Assembly: GCA_964470965.1 (NCBI GenBank)
Contig: CAYYIS010000008.1
Location: forward strand, 1 to 64,000
Direction: 5' to 3'
DNA: 64,000 nucleotides
Source of the DNA: CAYYIS01 sp964470965
GTDB lineage: Bacteria; JAAXHH01; JABIQT01
Shown here: positions 17,160 to 25,874 of the stretch, piece after piece
Position numbering within the stretch: position 1 is the stretch's first letter
Layout of the letters: each line of letters starts with the position of its first letter
Notes under the pieces: model-generated
What the model was told of the DNA's origin: nothing
Databases searched by the model: none
The model's input: the letters and a program-made list of their open reading frames with translations, nothing else
Translations under genes and position numbers: made by a program

Positions 17160-18050
17160 TTAGAACGATACGCGGGTAATACGCTTTTTTGAAGGTACTG
17201 ACGGTAAGATGTAACGCCGGCCGCCTGACAGGTTCGGGGCGCCGACGCCACGAAGCTGGGTCTGTGATCCCGCGTGGAAAAATCCGTTACGCGACAAGGC
17301 ATTCGCAGATGTCAGTACCCGATTATTTATACTGAACGGATTCAATGAAAATCCGCCGGGCTGGTCACCCAAGCCGAAAGCACGCAATTGCTGACCGGAC
17401 TCGAAATTTGTTAGATTCAGTTCGCCTGGCGGAAGAGGCAGCAGCGTTCCAATGTTGAATTCCGGCACGATATTCGAAAGCGTTACGGAATTACCGGAAC
17501 GTTGGATCGTACTTGGAACCGACGCTGAGGCCATCATAGGCGCCAGATTGGCGTTTTGCACCGGCAGCGGCACCGTCACCTGCGTCGCTGCCAGTTCCGG
17601 TTCAATCATTTGAGGCAGTGAGACCCGAGCTGTTTCCACGAATCCAAGGCTTCCCGGATTGTGGGAGAGTAATAGACCGATGGCAACCGTCATAAGAAGG
17701 CTGGCGGTAAATACCGCCTGGACCGTACCCTGACAACCAAACCGGTACAGATCTTCAAACGCCTCTGCCCAACGGGGCCAGATCGACTTTCCGTATAACT
17801 CGGCGGTGGCTTCCGCCTTCAGATTGCGCTTGAGCGTGGCGTCAAACTCCGGACGGGGTGTCAGTGAATCAAGTTTATGCATTGCAAAGACCGCATTCTG
17901 CATATCCTCGAGCTTTTGCTGACACCGGGGACATCCGTTTAGATGGAATCGCAGAGTATCCCGTTCATCTAATGGGAGTTCACAATCGATATATTTTGAA
18001 AATAAGGATTCGTAATTCTGACAACGCACAACAATCATCCTCGTTAACAT
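17160..18050 (-). CDS. Zinc-finger anti-sigma factor
   Basis: A 296-residue membrane protein. The N-terminal anti-sigma zinc finger (zf-HC2/ZAS) has Cys10, His36, Cys40 and Cys43 (H-L-N-G-C-P-R-C). One transmembrane segment lies at about residues 110-130. The remaining 165 residues are extracytoplasmic, rich in Pro, Asn, Leu and Gly, and without a domain I recognise. Its role would be to hold the ECF sigma factor encoded immediately upstream (4-base gap) at the membrane until an envelope signal arrives. The HtrA-like gene follows within 20 bases and could be part of the sensing machinery. Confidence 0.87.
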   Translation of the reverse strand: MLTRMIVVRCQNYESLFSKYIDCELPLDERDTLRFHLNGCPRCQQKLEDMQNAVFAMHKLDSLTPRPEFDATLKRNLKAEATAELYGKSIWPRWAEAFEDLYRFGCQGTVQAVFTASLLMTVAIGLLLSHNPGSLGFVETARVSLPQMIEPELAATQVTVPLPVQNANLAPMMASASVPSTIQRSGNSVTLSNIVPEFNIGTLLPLPPGELNLTNFESGQQLRAFGLGDQPGGFSLNPFSINNRVLTSANALSRNGFFHAGSQTQLRGVGAPNLSGGRRYILPSVPSKKRITRVSF

Positions 18051-18054
18051 TGGT

Positions 18055-18699
18055 TTACTGGGCTATTTCCCAGTGCCTCAACATCTCTTGTAAACGAAGT
18101 CGCGCCCGGTTTACTCTCGATTTAACTGTTCCGGTCGGACATTCCAAGATTTCGCTGATTTGTTCGTAAGACAGTTCTTCTATATCCCGGAGGACGATAA
18201 CCGTGCGGTATTTAACCGGTAATTGGTCGATCGCCTTCTGAATGGCTCTACCCAGTTCACTATGTGCCAGATGATCGTCGGGCCCAAAGGAATGATCCGG
18301 TAAATCAAACCCTTCCGTCATATTATCATCAGATTTCGGCGAACTGTTGATTGAGAAAAACTGACGGCGTTTCCGTTTACGCAGTTCACTGCGGGCAAGG
18401 TTCAACGCAATGGTATAAATCCAGGTTGAGAAATTCGACGTTGCCTGGTAATTATGGCGGTTCTTATAAACACGGAGGAATGTCTCCTGAACCAGGTCTT
18501 CTGCGATTTCGCTGTTATGTACCAGACGAAAAACGCAGTTGAACAGCCTGTTCTTATACCGGCTGACGATCAGATCGAAGGCATTGTACTCATCCCGCTT
18601 GACCTGCTCGAAAACAACTTCATCTGACACATTTGACCGATCGGACATTTTCGGCTGACGCTCAGCCGTTGACTGATTAGTGTGTAGAACATTAGTCAT
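18055..18699 (-). CDS. ECF-family RNA polymerase sigma factor (RpoE/SigW-like)
   Basis: A 214-residue group 4 sigma factor. Region 2 spans about residues 40-110 (F-D-L-I-V-S-R-Y-K-N-R-L-F, then A-E-D-L-V-Q-E-T-F-L-R-V-Y and F-S-T-W-I-Y-T-I-A-L-N). Region 4 spans about 155-208, with L-P-V-K-Y-R-T-V-I-V-L-R and the helix-turn-helix S-Y-E-Q-I-S-E-I-L-E-C-P-T-G-T-V-K-S-R. The first 30 residues are a variable extension; an in-frame Met at residue 18 is a possible alternative start. It heads an operon with its anti-sigma factor. A sigma-70-type promoter is seen upstream, and no ECF-type -35 (GAAC) was recognised near the start. Confidence 0.93.
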   Translation of the reverse strand: MTNVLHTNQSTAERQPKMSDRSNVSDEVVFEQVKRDEYNAFDLIVSRYKNRLFNCVFRLVHNSEIAEDLVQETFLRVYKNRHNYQATSNFSTWIYTIALNLARSELRKRKRRQFFSINSSPKSDDNMTEGFDLPDHSFGPDDHLAHSELGRAIQKAIDQLPVKYRTVIVLRDIEELSYEQISEILECPTGTVKSRVNRARLRLQEMLRHWEIAQ

Positions 18700-18766
18700 A
18701 ATTAAGCCCTCCCAATCATGTTACACGGGCAAGGGTGATAAAAGTTTCAAATTTCATCCCGGAAAT

Positions 18767-18796
18767 AATATAATTTATGATATATACACTTGTCAA
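18767..18796 (-). promoter_or_regulatory. Sigma-70-type promoter of the ECF sigma operon
   Basis: On the minus strand, TTGACA (18796-18791, perfect -35) is separated by 18 bases from TATATT (18772-18767). The stretch is very A+T-rich compared with its surroundings. It lies 68 bases before the sigma factor start, leaving a leader that contains GGGAGGGC next to the start codon. Confidence 0.65.
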
Positions 18797-19143
18797 ATAA
18801 GTATTTCAGACTTGGTGTATATCGCCGGATTGGCTATTGTCGGACCAGATTCGGTCCTGTCCCTTCATGTTTTCACCACTGCCACGACTCGTTTTTCAAA
18901 CCGCCATTCCTCGAGGATCCCTTTTCCCTTTTGGGCATGTGTTTGTCTTTTCAGCTATCATATTTGTAAATTCTGCTTACTCCATGACCGGTCAAAACAA
19001 CTTCCGACCGCATAAAGGCTTTCCTCCGAATCTACTTTGAAGGAGACGCCGCCGGTTTTCCGGCACCGGTTAATGAAAGCCCTCTGTCACCTACACTAAT
19101 ATAATTGTGTACTGGTTCTTTATACGTGATGTAGCGCACATTG
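18797..19143 (-). other. Non-coding stretch upstream of the ECF sigma operon
   Basis: This stretch separates the sigma operon from the end of the helicase gene, both on the minus strand. A small C+G-rich dyad (CCGGTTTTCCGG, near 19051) lies 90 bases beyond the helicase stop but has no T-run. No coding capacity is supported. Confidence 0.4.
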
Positions 19144-20838
19144 TTAGCAATCCGACTCCGCGTTTGAAAATTCCAGGGCATCGTGGATAGTGTATTGATA
19201 GCCCTGCTCGGTTAAGAATAGCTGTCGGTTTACCGCATACTCCTGGTCCAGTGTGTTGCGGGTTATGACAGAATAGAAAGTCGCTGGCGCCCCATCGGAT
19301 TTAGGTCGTATGATGCGCCCCAACCTCTGAGCTTCCTCCTGCCTGGAACCAAAGGTGCCCGATACCTGAATTGCGATATTTGCATCGGGTAAATCGATCG
19401 CAAAATTAGCCACTTTGGAAACAACCAGGTTCCTTATCGCACCGGTGCGAAACCCTTCGTAAAGCTCTAATCGTGTCCGAATCGGGGTACTTCCGGTAAT
19501 CAGTGGGATATCAAACTCTTCCGAGATGTTTTTTAGTTGTTTTATGTATTGACCGATGATCAAAACCAGGTCATCAGGATGCCGCTTCAGCAGGGATCCA
19601 ATAATATCCATCTTAACCGGATTTTCCGATGCCAATCGGAATTTCTCGCGCCTGTTAGCCAGCGCGTACGACATCCGATCCTCATCTTGCAGTTCTACCC
19701 GTATCTCACGGCAATATGCAACCGCGATCCAGCCCTGTCGCTCCAGGAGTTTCCATGGCATATCATAGCGTTTGGGACCGATCAGGCTAAACACATCGTC
19801 CTCACGGCCGTCTTCACGAACCAGGGTGGCAGTAAGTCCCAGCCGACGGCGGGCCTGTATTTCAGATGTAATACGAAAAACCGGAGCCGGTAGAAGATGG
19901 ACTTCATCATAGACAATAAGTCCCCACCCTTTTTGATTGAAAAGGCCGAAATGCAGGAACTCATCGTTTTTACTCTTCCGATAGGTAAGTATCTGATACG
20001 TTGCGAGCGTAATCGGCCGAATCAGTTTTTCTTCGCCGGAATACTCTCCGATATCATCCGACCTTATGCTCGTTTTATCTATTAATTCATCACGCCACTG
20101 CCGCAATGCTATCGTATTGGCGGTAAGGATAAGACACTGACATTTTAATTTGGCCATCACACCCATTGCCACTACCGTCTTACCCGCTCCGCAGGGCAAA
20201 ACCACCACACCGCTACCACCTCGGGGACCACCATCGAGATGAAACGCTCTCACGGCGGACCGTTGATAATCGCGAAGCCCGAATGCCTTTCCGGATTGCG
20301 TTTCTTCACGCATGGAAATCTCCAGCGGGATACCAGCCACATACCCGGCCAGGTCCTCAACAGGAAACCCCAGTTTAATCAACGCTTGTTTTATATGACC
20401 CCGGTACTGACTCCCTATCTGCAGGCTTCTTGCATCCAGCTGGCCCTCTAAAAAAGGTAGGACGGTTTTCTGACCGGCTATTTCCGCTATAAGGACAGAA
20501 TCATCGGATTCGAGTACCAGATGATCATCCCGCTTGACCAGACGAACCTGTCCGTATCGGTCAATGAATTCTACAATTTCCCGGCTGATATTCTGAGGTA
20601 TCTCATACTTGCTGAATCGCTCCAGTGCCTCAAGGATGGCATTAGCATCCATCCCCGCGGCCGCGGCGTTCCAAAGGGAAAGCGGTGAGATTCGGTAGGT
20701 GTGGACATGTTCCGGTGATTTTTCAAGTTCTGCAAACCGGGCCAGAGCATCCCGGGCGTCTTCATAAGCCGGATGGTCCACTTCCAGCAAAACCGAACGG
20801 TCGCTCTGAACTATGAGCGGATTCTCAGGGTGGTTCAC
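19144..20838 (-). CDS. XPB/Rad25-type DNA repair helicase
   Basis: A 564-residue superfamily 2 helicase of the XPB/Ssl2/RAD25 family, an ATP-dependent 3'-to-5' DNA unwinding enzyme. Motif I (CGAGKT) is at residues 216-221 and the DEVH box at 311-314. The XPB-specific RED motif is at 341-343, directly after T-A-T-L-V. Motif V and VI elements include G-T-F-G-S-R-Q-E-E-A-Q-R-L-G-R-I near 500-515. The N-terminal 180 residues match the helicase-associated damage-recognition region. The start is GTG 20838 behind GAGGAGA. It is last in a purD-tsaC-GT9 operon (10-base gap). Bacterial XPB homologues are patchily distributed. Confidence 0.92.
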   Translation of the reverse strand: MNHPENPLIVQSDRSVLLEVDHPAYEDARDALARFAELEKSPEHVHTYRISPLSLWNAAAAGMDANAILEALERFSKYEIPQNISREIVEFIDRYGQVRLVKRDDHLVLESDDSVLIAEIAGQKTVLPFLEGQLDARSLQIGSQYRGHIKQALIKLGFPVEDLAGYVAGIPLEISMREETQSGKAFGLRDYQRSAVRAFHLDGGPRGGSGVVVLPCGAGKTVVAMGVMAKLKCQCLILTANTIALRQWRDELIDKTSIRSDDIGEYSGEEKLIRPITLATYQILTYRKSKNDEFLHFGLFNQKGWGLIVYDEVHLLPAPVFRITSEIQARRRLGLTATLVREDGREDDVFSLIGPKRYDMPWKLLERQGWIAVAYCREIRVELQDEDRMSYALANRREKFRLASENPVKMDIIGSLLKRHPDDLVLIIGQYIKQLKNISEEFDIPLITGSTPIRTRLELYEGFRTGAIRNLVVSKVANFAIDLPDANIAIQVSGTFGSRQEEAQRLGRIIRPKSDGAPATFYSVITRNTLDQEYAVNRQLFLTEQGYQYTIHDALEFSNAESDC

Positions 20839-20848
20839 AGGCTCTCCT

Positions 20849-21907
20849 CTATATTTTTTTGACAGGATGCATTATTTCTTTTGCCGCCTGAAACACGGAC
20901 TCTACTGATATACGTGTCATACAGTCGTAATAAGGGCAGGCGGTCTCAATACACTTGGGGCAGGGCGGCACCTCAGGTTTCAGGACGATGTGGCCATCAC
21001 CATAAGGCCCCCATCTTGTGGGGCTGCATGGCGTGATAGGGCAAAATAGTGCAACCGTAGGTGTTCCAACGGCCGCGGACAGGTGCATGGGGCCGGTGCT
21101 GTTGGCGACACACAGATCACTGACTGCAAGCAAAGCGACCATCTGTTTAACAGATGTTTCGCCGGCAAAGTTTATAGCGGTACTGTTCATTTTTTCAGTA
21201 ATCGACCGTACCAATCCAGTCTCCTGCGGCCCGCCGGTAATCACCACCCGGCCCATAGATTCCGCCGCAAAGAGATCGGCCAGCTGCGCAAAGTAGGCGC
21301 CCGGCCAATCCCTCGCTGAACCACCACTGCCGGGATGCAGCACGATGAGCGGTGTCCCGGGCTGGAAATCTGGTTTATTCAAACGGGCGTAAATATACTG
21401 TTTCTCATCCTCAGTTATATGAACCGTCGGCATCGTCTTCTCTGCAGGGACACCGAGAGCGGAGATCAGGTTCATATTATATTCTACCTCGTGTCGGACG
21501 ACGTCTTTGCGGTGCTCAAATACTCTTCTATTAAACAGGAGGCTATATGCACGGTAACCGCTTCCGATGCGGACGGGTATTCCGGCTAACTTCCCAAGCA
21601 GCGCCAATCGGAGCGTGGGATGCAGCACTACAACAGTATCGAATTTGTGACTTTTTAATTCTCCCGCGAGGAGCATCATTCCTTTAAAACCCCGGTGTTT
21701 CTGTTCCTTGTCATCAGACAACACTACATCGACGGCCGGGTGCCCTTCTATAACTTCTCTGGTGTAGGGACTGACTAGCATCCCCAGATAACAATTAGGA
21801 AAGTACTCCCGCAACACACTCAATACAGGCGTAGAAAGCAGTACGTCACCCAATCGATCGGTTCTGACAACTAATATCCGCTGCGGTTGCCTAGAAAAAT
21901 CAGTCAT
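20849..21907 (-). CDS. Glycosyltransferase family 9 (heptosyltransferase-like)
   Basis: A 352-residue GT-B-fold enzyme of family 9, the ADP-heptose:LPS heptosyltransferase group. The N-terminal R-I-L-V-V-R-T-D-R-L-G-D-V-L-L-S-T-P motif is typical. The nucleotide-sugar domain carries H-P-G-S-G-G near residue 188 and G-P-M-H-L-S-A-A-V-G-T-P near 272. A C-terminal C-P-x-C plus C-P-Y-Y-D-C cluster appears near 322-336. It would add a heptose or similar sugar to the outer-membrane glycolipid core on the cytoplasmic face of the inner membrane. ATG 21907 overlaps the end of tsaC by 8 bases, indicating translational coupling. Confidence 0.87.
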   Translation of the reverse strand: MTDFSRQPQRILVVRTDRLGDVLLSTPVLSVLREYFPNCYLGMLVSPYTREVIEGHPAVDVVLSDDKEQKHRGFKGMMLLAGELKSHKFDTVVVLHPTLRLALLGKLAGIPVRIGSGYRAYSLLFNRRVFEHRKDVVRHEVEYNMNLISALGVPAEKTMPTVHITEDEKQYIYARLNKPDFQPGTPLIVLHPGSGGSARDWPGAYFAQLADLFAAESMGRVVITGGPQETGLVRSITEKMNSTAINFAGETSVKQMVALLAVSDLCVANSTGPMHLSAAVGTPTVALFCPITPCSPTRWGPYGDGHIVLKPEVPPCPKCIETACPYYDCMTRISVESVFQAAKEIMHPVKKI

Positions 21908-22550
21908 TATATGACCGCCATGCCTGAAGTATTGTATCGAATGGGATGCGACCGTCACGTACCAGAGACGGTTCCGGATTACTCAAATCAACGACAGTAG
22001 ACGGACGATCATTAGAAGCAGGACCGCCATCCAGGATCATGTCAACAGAATCTCCAAGCGAATCACCAACCTCCCTGGCAGTAAGCGGATTGGGGGTTCC
22101 GGAGCGGTTTGCGCTGGGTGCCGTGATTGGTCGCCCCACGGCTTCGACAAGCGTAAGCGCCGTTGAGCGACCGGGAAAACGGACCCCGATGGTCGTACCG
22201 GCACCAAGTAATTCTCTCGGAACACCTGGCAAAGCGGGAAAAATGAAAGTCACCGGTCCCGGCCAGAATGTATCCAGCAACGAATGGACGGCATCGGAAA
22301 TCGTATCGGTCAACTGCGCCAGCCAGGAAGGGTCTGCAATCAGTACCAGCAAAGGCTTGTTCCCCTCCCGTCCTTTTGCATGATAGACCTTCTTCACAGC
22401 ATCCGGATTCATGCTGTCGCACCCCAGCCCGTATACCGTTTCAGTCGGAAACGCGACGAGACCGCCCCGTTTTATGATCGCGGCCGCATGCATGATCACA
22501 TCGGAATCGGGGTCCGCCTGATCTATGGAAATGAGTATTGATTTCGCCAT
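21900..22550 (-). CDS. tsaC: L-threonylcarbamoyladenylate synthase
   Basis: A 216-residue YrdC/Sua5-domain protein that makes threonylcarbamoyl-AMP from threonine, bicarbonate and ATP. This is the first step of t6A37 tRNA modification. The signature G-G-L-V-A-F-P-T-E-T-V-Y-G-L-G lies at about residues 29-43; K-x-R and P-x-x-K-P-L appear as K-G-R-E-G-N-K-P-L near 60-68, and S-A-N-x-S-G near 146. It lacks the extra C-terminal Sua5 domain, so it is the short TsaC type. It follows purD by 15 bases and overlaps the GT9 start. Confidence 0.9.
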   Translation of the reverse strand: MAKSILISIDQADPDSDVIMHAAAIIKRGGLVAFPTETVYGLGCDSMNPDAVKKVYHAKGREGNKPLLVLIADPSWLAQLTDTISDAVHSLLDTFWPGPVTFIFPALPGVPRELLGAGTTIGVRFPGRSTALTLVEAVGRPITAPSANRSGTPNPLTAREVGDSLGDSVDMILDGGPASNDRPSTVVDLSNPEPSLVRDGRIPFDTILQAWRSYND

Positions 22551-22565
22551 AACAAAGGTCTGGGT

Positions 22566-23843
22566 TTATACCAGATTCTTCAGTGCTTTCTGACCGATAT
22601 CTTTTCGATAATACTTGCCGTCGAATGAAACTGATTCGAGCGCTTCATATGCCCGATCGATCGATGAAGGGAGATCTGACGCCATGGCAGTTACACCCAC
22701 GACGCGGCCGCCGTTCGTCACAAGGTGTCCGTCCCGGACAGCCGTGTTTGCATGAAACGCGATGATGTCGTCCATTTCCTGGAGGTTATCGAGCCCGGTG
22801 ATGACCTTGCCCTTTTCATAGACCCCCGGGTATCCTTCCGAGGCCAGAACTACACAGGTGGCTGCTTTCGAGTGCCAGTCGAGCCTGATATCCGACAGAG
22901 AGCCATCACAGACCGCCAGCATTACCTCCAGTAGATCATTCTTCAACAGAGGCAAAAGTACCTGTGTCTCGGGATCTCCAAATCGGCTGTTGAACTCCAC
23001 CACTTTGTGGCCGTCTTCATTAATCATGAGCCCGGTGTAAAGAACTCCCCGGTAGGGACAACCCCTTGCCGCCAGGGCCCTTATGGTAGGCTCTACAACG
23101 GTCCGGTCCACCTCCTGCAGCAAGGCATGGTCCACAAGTGGTGCTGGTGCATAGGCCCCCATGCCACCGGTGTTGGGGCCCTCATCGCCCTCAAATATCT
23201 GCTTATGATCCTGGGTCGACACAAGGGTGCGCAGCGTTTCACCGTCTGTGAACGTAAACACGGATGCTTCTTCGCCTTCCATATATTCCTCGATCACCAC
23301 GGCGTTGCCTGCTTCTCCGAAAACTCCATCCAGCATTCTTTCCTCAACTGCGGCGATAGCCTCATCTACAGTATGACAGACCGCAACTCCCTTGCCTGCG
23401 GCCAGCCCATCCGCTTTTACAACGATTGGCGCCCCCTGGTCCCGTACGTACGATTTAGCCTCGTCGATGTCCAGGAAATCCCGGTAGGCAGCGGTCGGCA
23501 CGCCCTCTTCTATCATTAGCTGCTTGGCGAAGGCTTTGCTATATTCGATTCGTGCTGCGGCCTGAGTGGGGCCGAAAGAACGTATACCGCGCTTGTGCAT
23601 CTGGTCCACAACGCCGACAGCAAGCGCACCATCCGGTCCGATCACTGCGAGGTCGATCTGTTGCTCCTCAGCGAATGCAGCCAACGACGCACCATCTTCT
23701 GCACCGATAGGGACACATTCAGCCAATTGGGCCATTCCTGCATTCCCCGGTGCGGCGAACATCGCACCGATCGATGGGGATTGGCTGATTGCCCAGGTCA
23801 ACGCGTGTTCCCGTCCGCCTTCACCGACAACAAGGACTCTCAT
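22566..23843 (-). CDS. purD: Phosphoribosylamine--glycine ligase
   Basis: A 425-residue GAR synthetase, catalysing ATP-dependent joining of glycine to phosphoribosylamine, the second step of purine synthesis. Visible features are the N-terminal V-L-V-V-G-x-G-G-R-E-H-A-L motif at residues 3-15, the ATP-grasp glycine loop (K-A-D-G-L-A-A-G-K-G-V) near 143-153, and the late R-F-G-D-P-E-T-Q metal/phosphate motif near 287. Length is normal for PurD. ATG 23843 is preceded by AAGGAAGGCGG. It is the first gene of the four-gene minus-strand operon ending with the XPB-type helicase. Confidence 0.96.
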   Translation of the reverse strand: MRVLVVGEGGREHALTWAISQSPSIGAMFAAPGNAGMAQLAECVPIGAEDGASLAAFAEEQQIDLAVIGPDGALAVGVVDQMHKRGIRSFGPTQAAARIEYSKAFAKQLMIEEGVPTAAYRDFLDIDEAKSYVRDQGAPIVVKADGLAAGKGVAVCHTVDEAIAAVEERMLDGVFGEAGNAVVIEEYMEGEEASVFTFTDGETLRTLVSTQDHKQIFEGDEGPNTGGMGAYAPAPLVDHALLQEVDRTVVEPTIRALAARGCPYRGVLYTGLMINEDGHKVVEFNSRFGDPETQVLLPLLKNDLLEVMLAVCDGSLSDIRLDWHSKAATCVVLASEGYPGVYEKGKVITGLDNLQEMDDIIAFHANTAVRDGHLVTNGGRVVGVTAMASDLPSSIDRAYEALESVSFDGKYYRKDIGQKALKNLV

Positions 23844-24108
23844 TCCGCCTTCCTTTCTAATTCGTCAATGAAACTATTCGCCGTTGAGAGCATTTTTATG
23901 TATACAATTCTGAAGAAATTTCAATATAGGATCTGTTGTGGTACGAATAAAGAGTGATAGGAAAAAGGTAAGATTAAATCGGTTTTATTTGTTCCGTATT
24001 TGATGGTAGGAAGTGTTCGAAACATATATCCCTTCACCCGATTTGTCAAGTAGCATTACGACGTTGTCGCACAGGCAAAAGAGGGATGTGGAAGCAGGAA
24101 AAAAACGG

Positions 24109-24137
24109 TTGACATCAGCAGGGAACATTGCTATCAT
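24109..24137 (+). promoter_or_regulatory. Sigma-70-type promoter of the ctp envelope operon
   Basis: TTGACA (24109-24114), a 17-base spacer and TATCAT (24132-24137) lie 92 bases before ATG 24229. It sits in the 385-base divergent gap 23844-24228 between purD and the processing protease. The rest of that gap is A+T-rich with no other feature recognised; it must also hold the purD promoter. Confidence 0.65.
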
Positions 24138-24228
24138 TCTAATCTATAGTACGTGACTGAATTCCTTCCTTAAGTGATTCATAAAGTTCAAGAAATGACC
24201 GGCCCAAGTTCCGTTAAGGAGTCGCCTG

Positions 24229-25854
24229 ATGTATATACGTAAAAAGCGTTTTGTGACCATTATCGTATGTGTGGCAGTTTTTTCCTTCCTGATGGGCACC
24301 ACTGCCACTCAGGAGACGCACGCTGCAAACGATTTGTATGCCGGCCTAACTCTGTTCACCAATGTGCTCAAGCTGGTGAACGATAACTATGTTGAAAAGG
24401 TAGAGGCGAATACGCTTATCTACGGTGCGATCGACGGCATGCTCAGGTCTCTGGATCCCCATTCCAATTTTCTCAGTAAGGAAAATTTCGACAAGATGGG
24501 AGAGAATTTCAGTGGGAAGTTTTACGGAATCGGGATTGAGTTTGATGTGTTAGGCGGCATCCTCTCGGTAATCTCGGTCATAGAAGAATCTCCATCGGAA
24601 GCAGTGGGCCTGCGATCGGGTGACCGGATCATCAAGATCAACGGAGAGTCGGCCATAGGGATCAAGAACGATGAAGTAGTAGAGAAACTGCGTGGGGAAA
24701 AAGGCACCACTGTCGATGTCACCATTGATCGGGCCGGTGTCGAAAAGCCGTTCGTCGTGACCATTACACGTGACCGGATTCCGATCAAGAGCGTGCGGGC
24801 CTCCTACATGTTGGATGACAAAACCGGTTATGTACAGATGATCCGTTTCGCGAAGACGACCTCGCGCGAACTGGAAGACGCATTGAATAAACTGGAAAAT
24901 CAAAATATGAAGGCGTTAATCCTGGACCTTCGGGGCAACTCAGGAGGATACCTTGATCAGGCGGTCGAAGTATCCAACAAATTCATCGGCGGCGGCAAGG
25001 TGATCGTATCCACGCGAGGGCGCACCCGGAACACGAACCAGGAATTCACCGCTGATGCGGTGCCACACCCTGAAGTGCCGCTGGTCATTCTCCTTGACCA
25101 CCGTTCGGCCAGCGCGTCGGAAATCGTTGCAGGTGCGATTCAGGATCATGATCGCGGTGTAATCGTCGGTACTCGCAGTTTCGGTAAAGGCCTTGTTCAG
25201 ACGCTGTTCGCAGAACCGTATCTACGAGATGGTTCAGCACTGAAACTAACCACCGCAAAATACTATACTCCGAGCGGACGGCTCATACAGCGCGATTACA
25301 AGAATAAATCATATCAGGATTATATCGAGGAAGCGCGGCAGGGGGAACCGGAGAATACACAGGACGGCGATAAGGCTGCCGATGAAGACCAACCGGTCTA
25401 CAGGACCAACAACGGCCGATTGGTCTATGGCGGCGGCGGAATCACACCCGATGTAAAAATCAATGCGCCCAACAGGAACTATCCCTTCGTGGTTAAGTTC
25501 CGCGGCTGGGTGCAGTTCGATCGAGCGACCTTCGAGTTCGCCACGGACTACGGTGTCGAGCACCAGCATCTCAAAGGAGACTTCGATGCGTTCATTTCTT
25601 CTTTCGAAGTAGGAGATGCGATGGTTAAGAGTTTTAAGGACCGGGTATCCGAGTCAGGTGTCGAATTTACGGATGAGGAATTCACCGAGGACCTCGATAT
25701 CATCAAACTCCAGATAAAACGTTCCATCGCCCGAAATCTATGGGGCGACCAGGAAGCACACCGCGTCGGCGCCACGGGAGACGTACAACTCCAGAATGCA
25801 CTGGCGTTGTTTAACACACATGCCATGCTCATTCCGGAAAACATGGACCAGTAA
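24229..25854 (+). CDS. ctpA: C-terminal processing peptidase (S41 family)
   Basis: A 541-residue periplasmic serine protease of the Prc/CtpA family, which trims or degrades proteins from their C-termini. A signal peptide spans residues 1-33. A PDZ domain lies at about 95-180 (F-Y-G-I-G-I-E-F near 103 and R-S-G-D-R-I-I-K near 128). The catalytic Ser lies in the R-S-A-S-A-S-E block (residues 292-298) and the catalytic lysine is Lys320 in S-F-G-K-G-L. About 170 C-terminal residues extend beyond the core, including an acidic Gln/Asp-rich insert near 365-390. ATG is preceded by AAGGAG. It is first in an envelope operon with DUF4175, TPR and mpl genes. Confidence 0.92.
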   Translation: MYIRKKRFVTIIVCVAVFSFLMGTTATQETHAANDLYAGLTLFTNVLKLVNDNYVEKVEANTLIYGAIDGMLRSLDPHSNFLSKENFDKMGENFSGKFYGIGIEFDVLGGILSVISVIEESPSEAVGLRSGDRIIKINGESAIGIKNDEVVEKLRGEKGTTVDVTIDRAGVEKPFVVTITRDRIPIKSVRASYMLDDKTGYVQMIRFAKTTSRELEDALNKLENQNMKALILDLRGNSGGYLDQAVEVSNKFIGGGKVIVSTRGRTRNTNQEFTADAVPHPEVPLVILLDHRSASASEIVAGAIQDHDRGVIVGTRSFGKGLVQTLFAEPYLRDGSALKLTTAKYYTPSGRLIQRDYKNKSYQDYIEEARQGEPENTQDGDKAADEDQPVYRTNNGRLVYGGGGITPDVKINAPNRNYPFVVKFRGWVQFDRATFEFATDYGVEHQHLKGDFDAFISSFEVGDAMVKSFKDRVSESGVEFTDEEFTEDLDIIKLQIKRSIARNLWGDQEAHRVGATGDVQLQNALALFNTHAMLIPENMDQ

Positions 25855-25874
25855 ATCATCCGGGCCCATATCGT

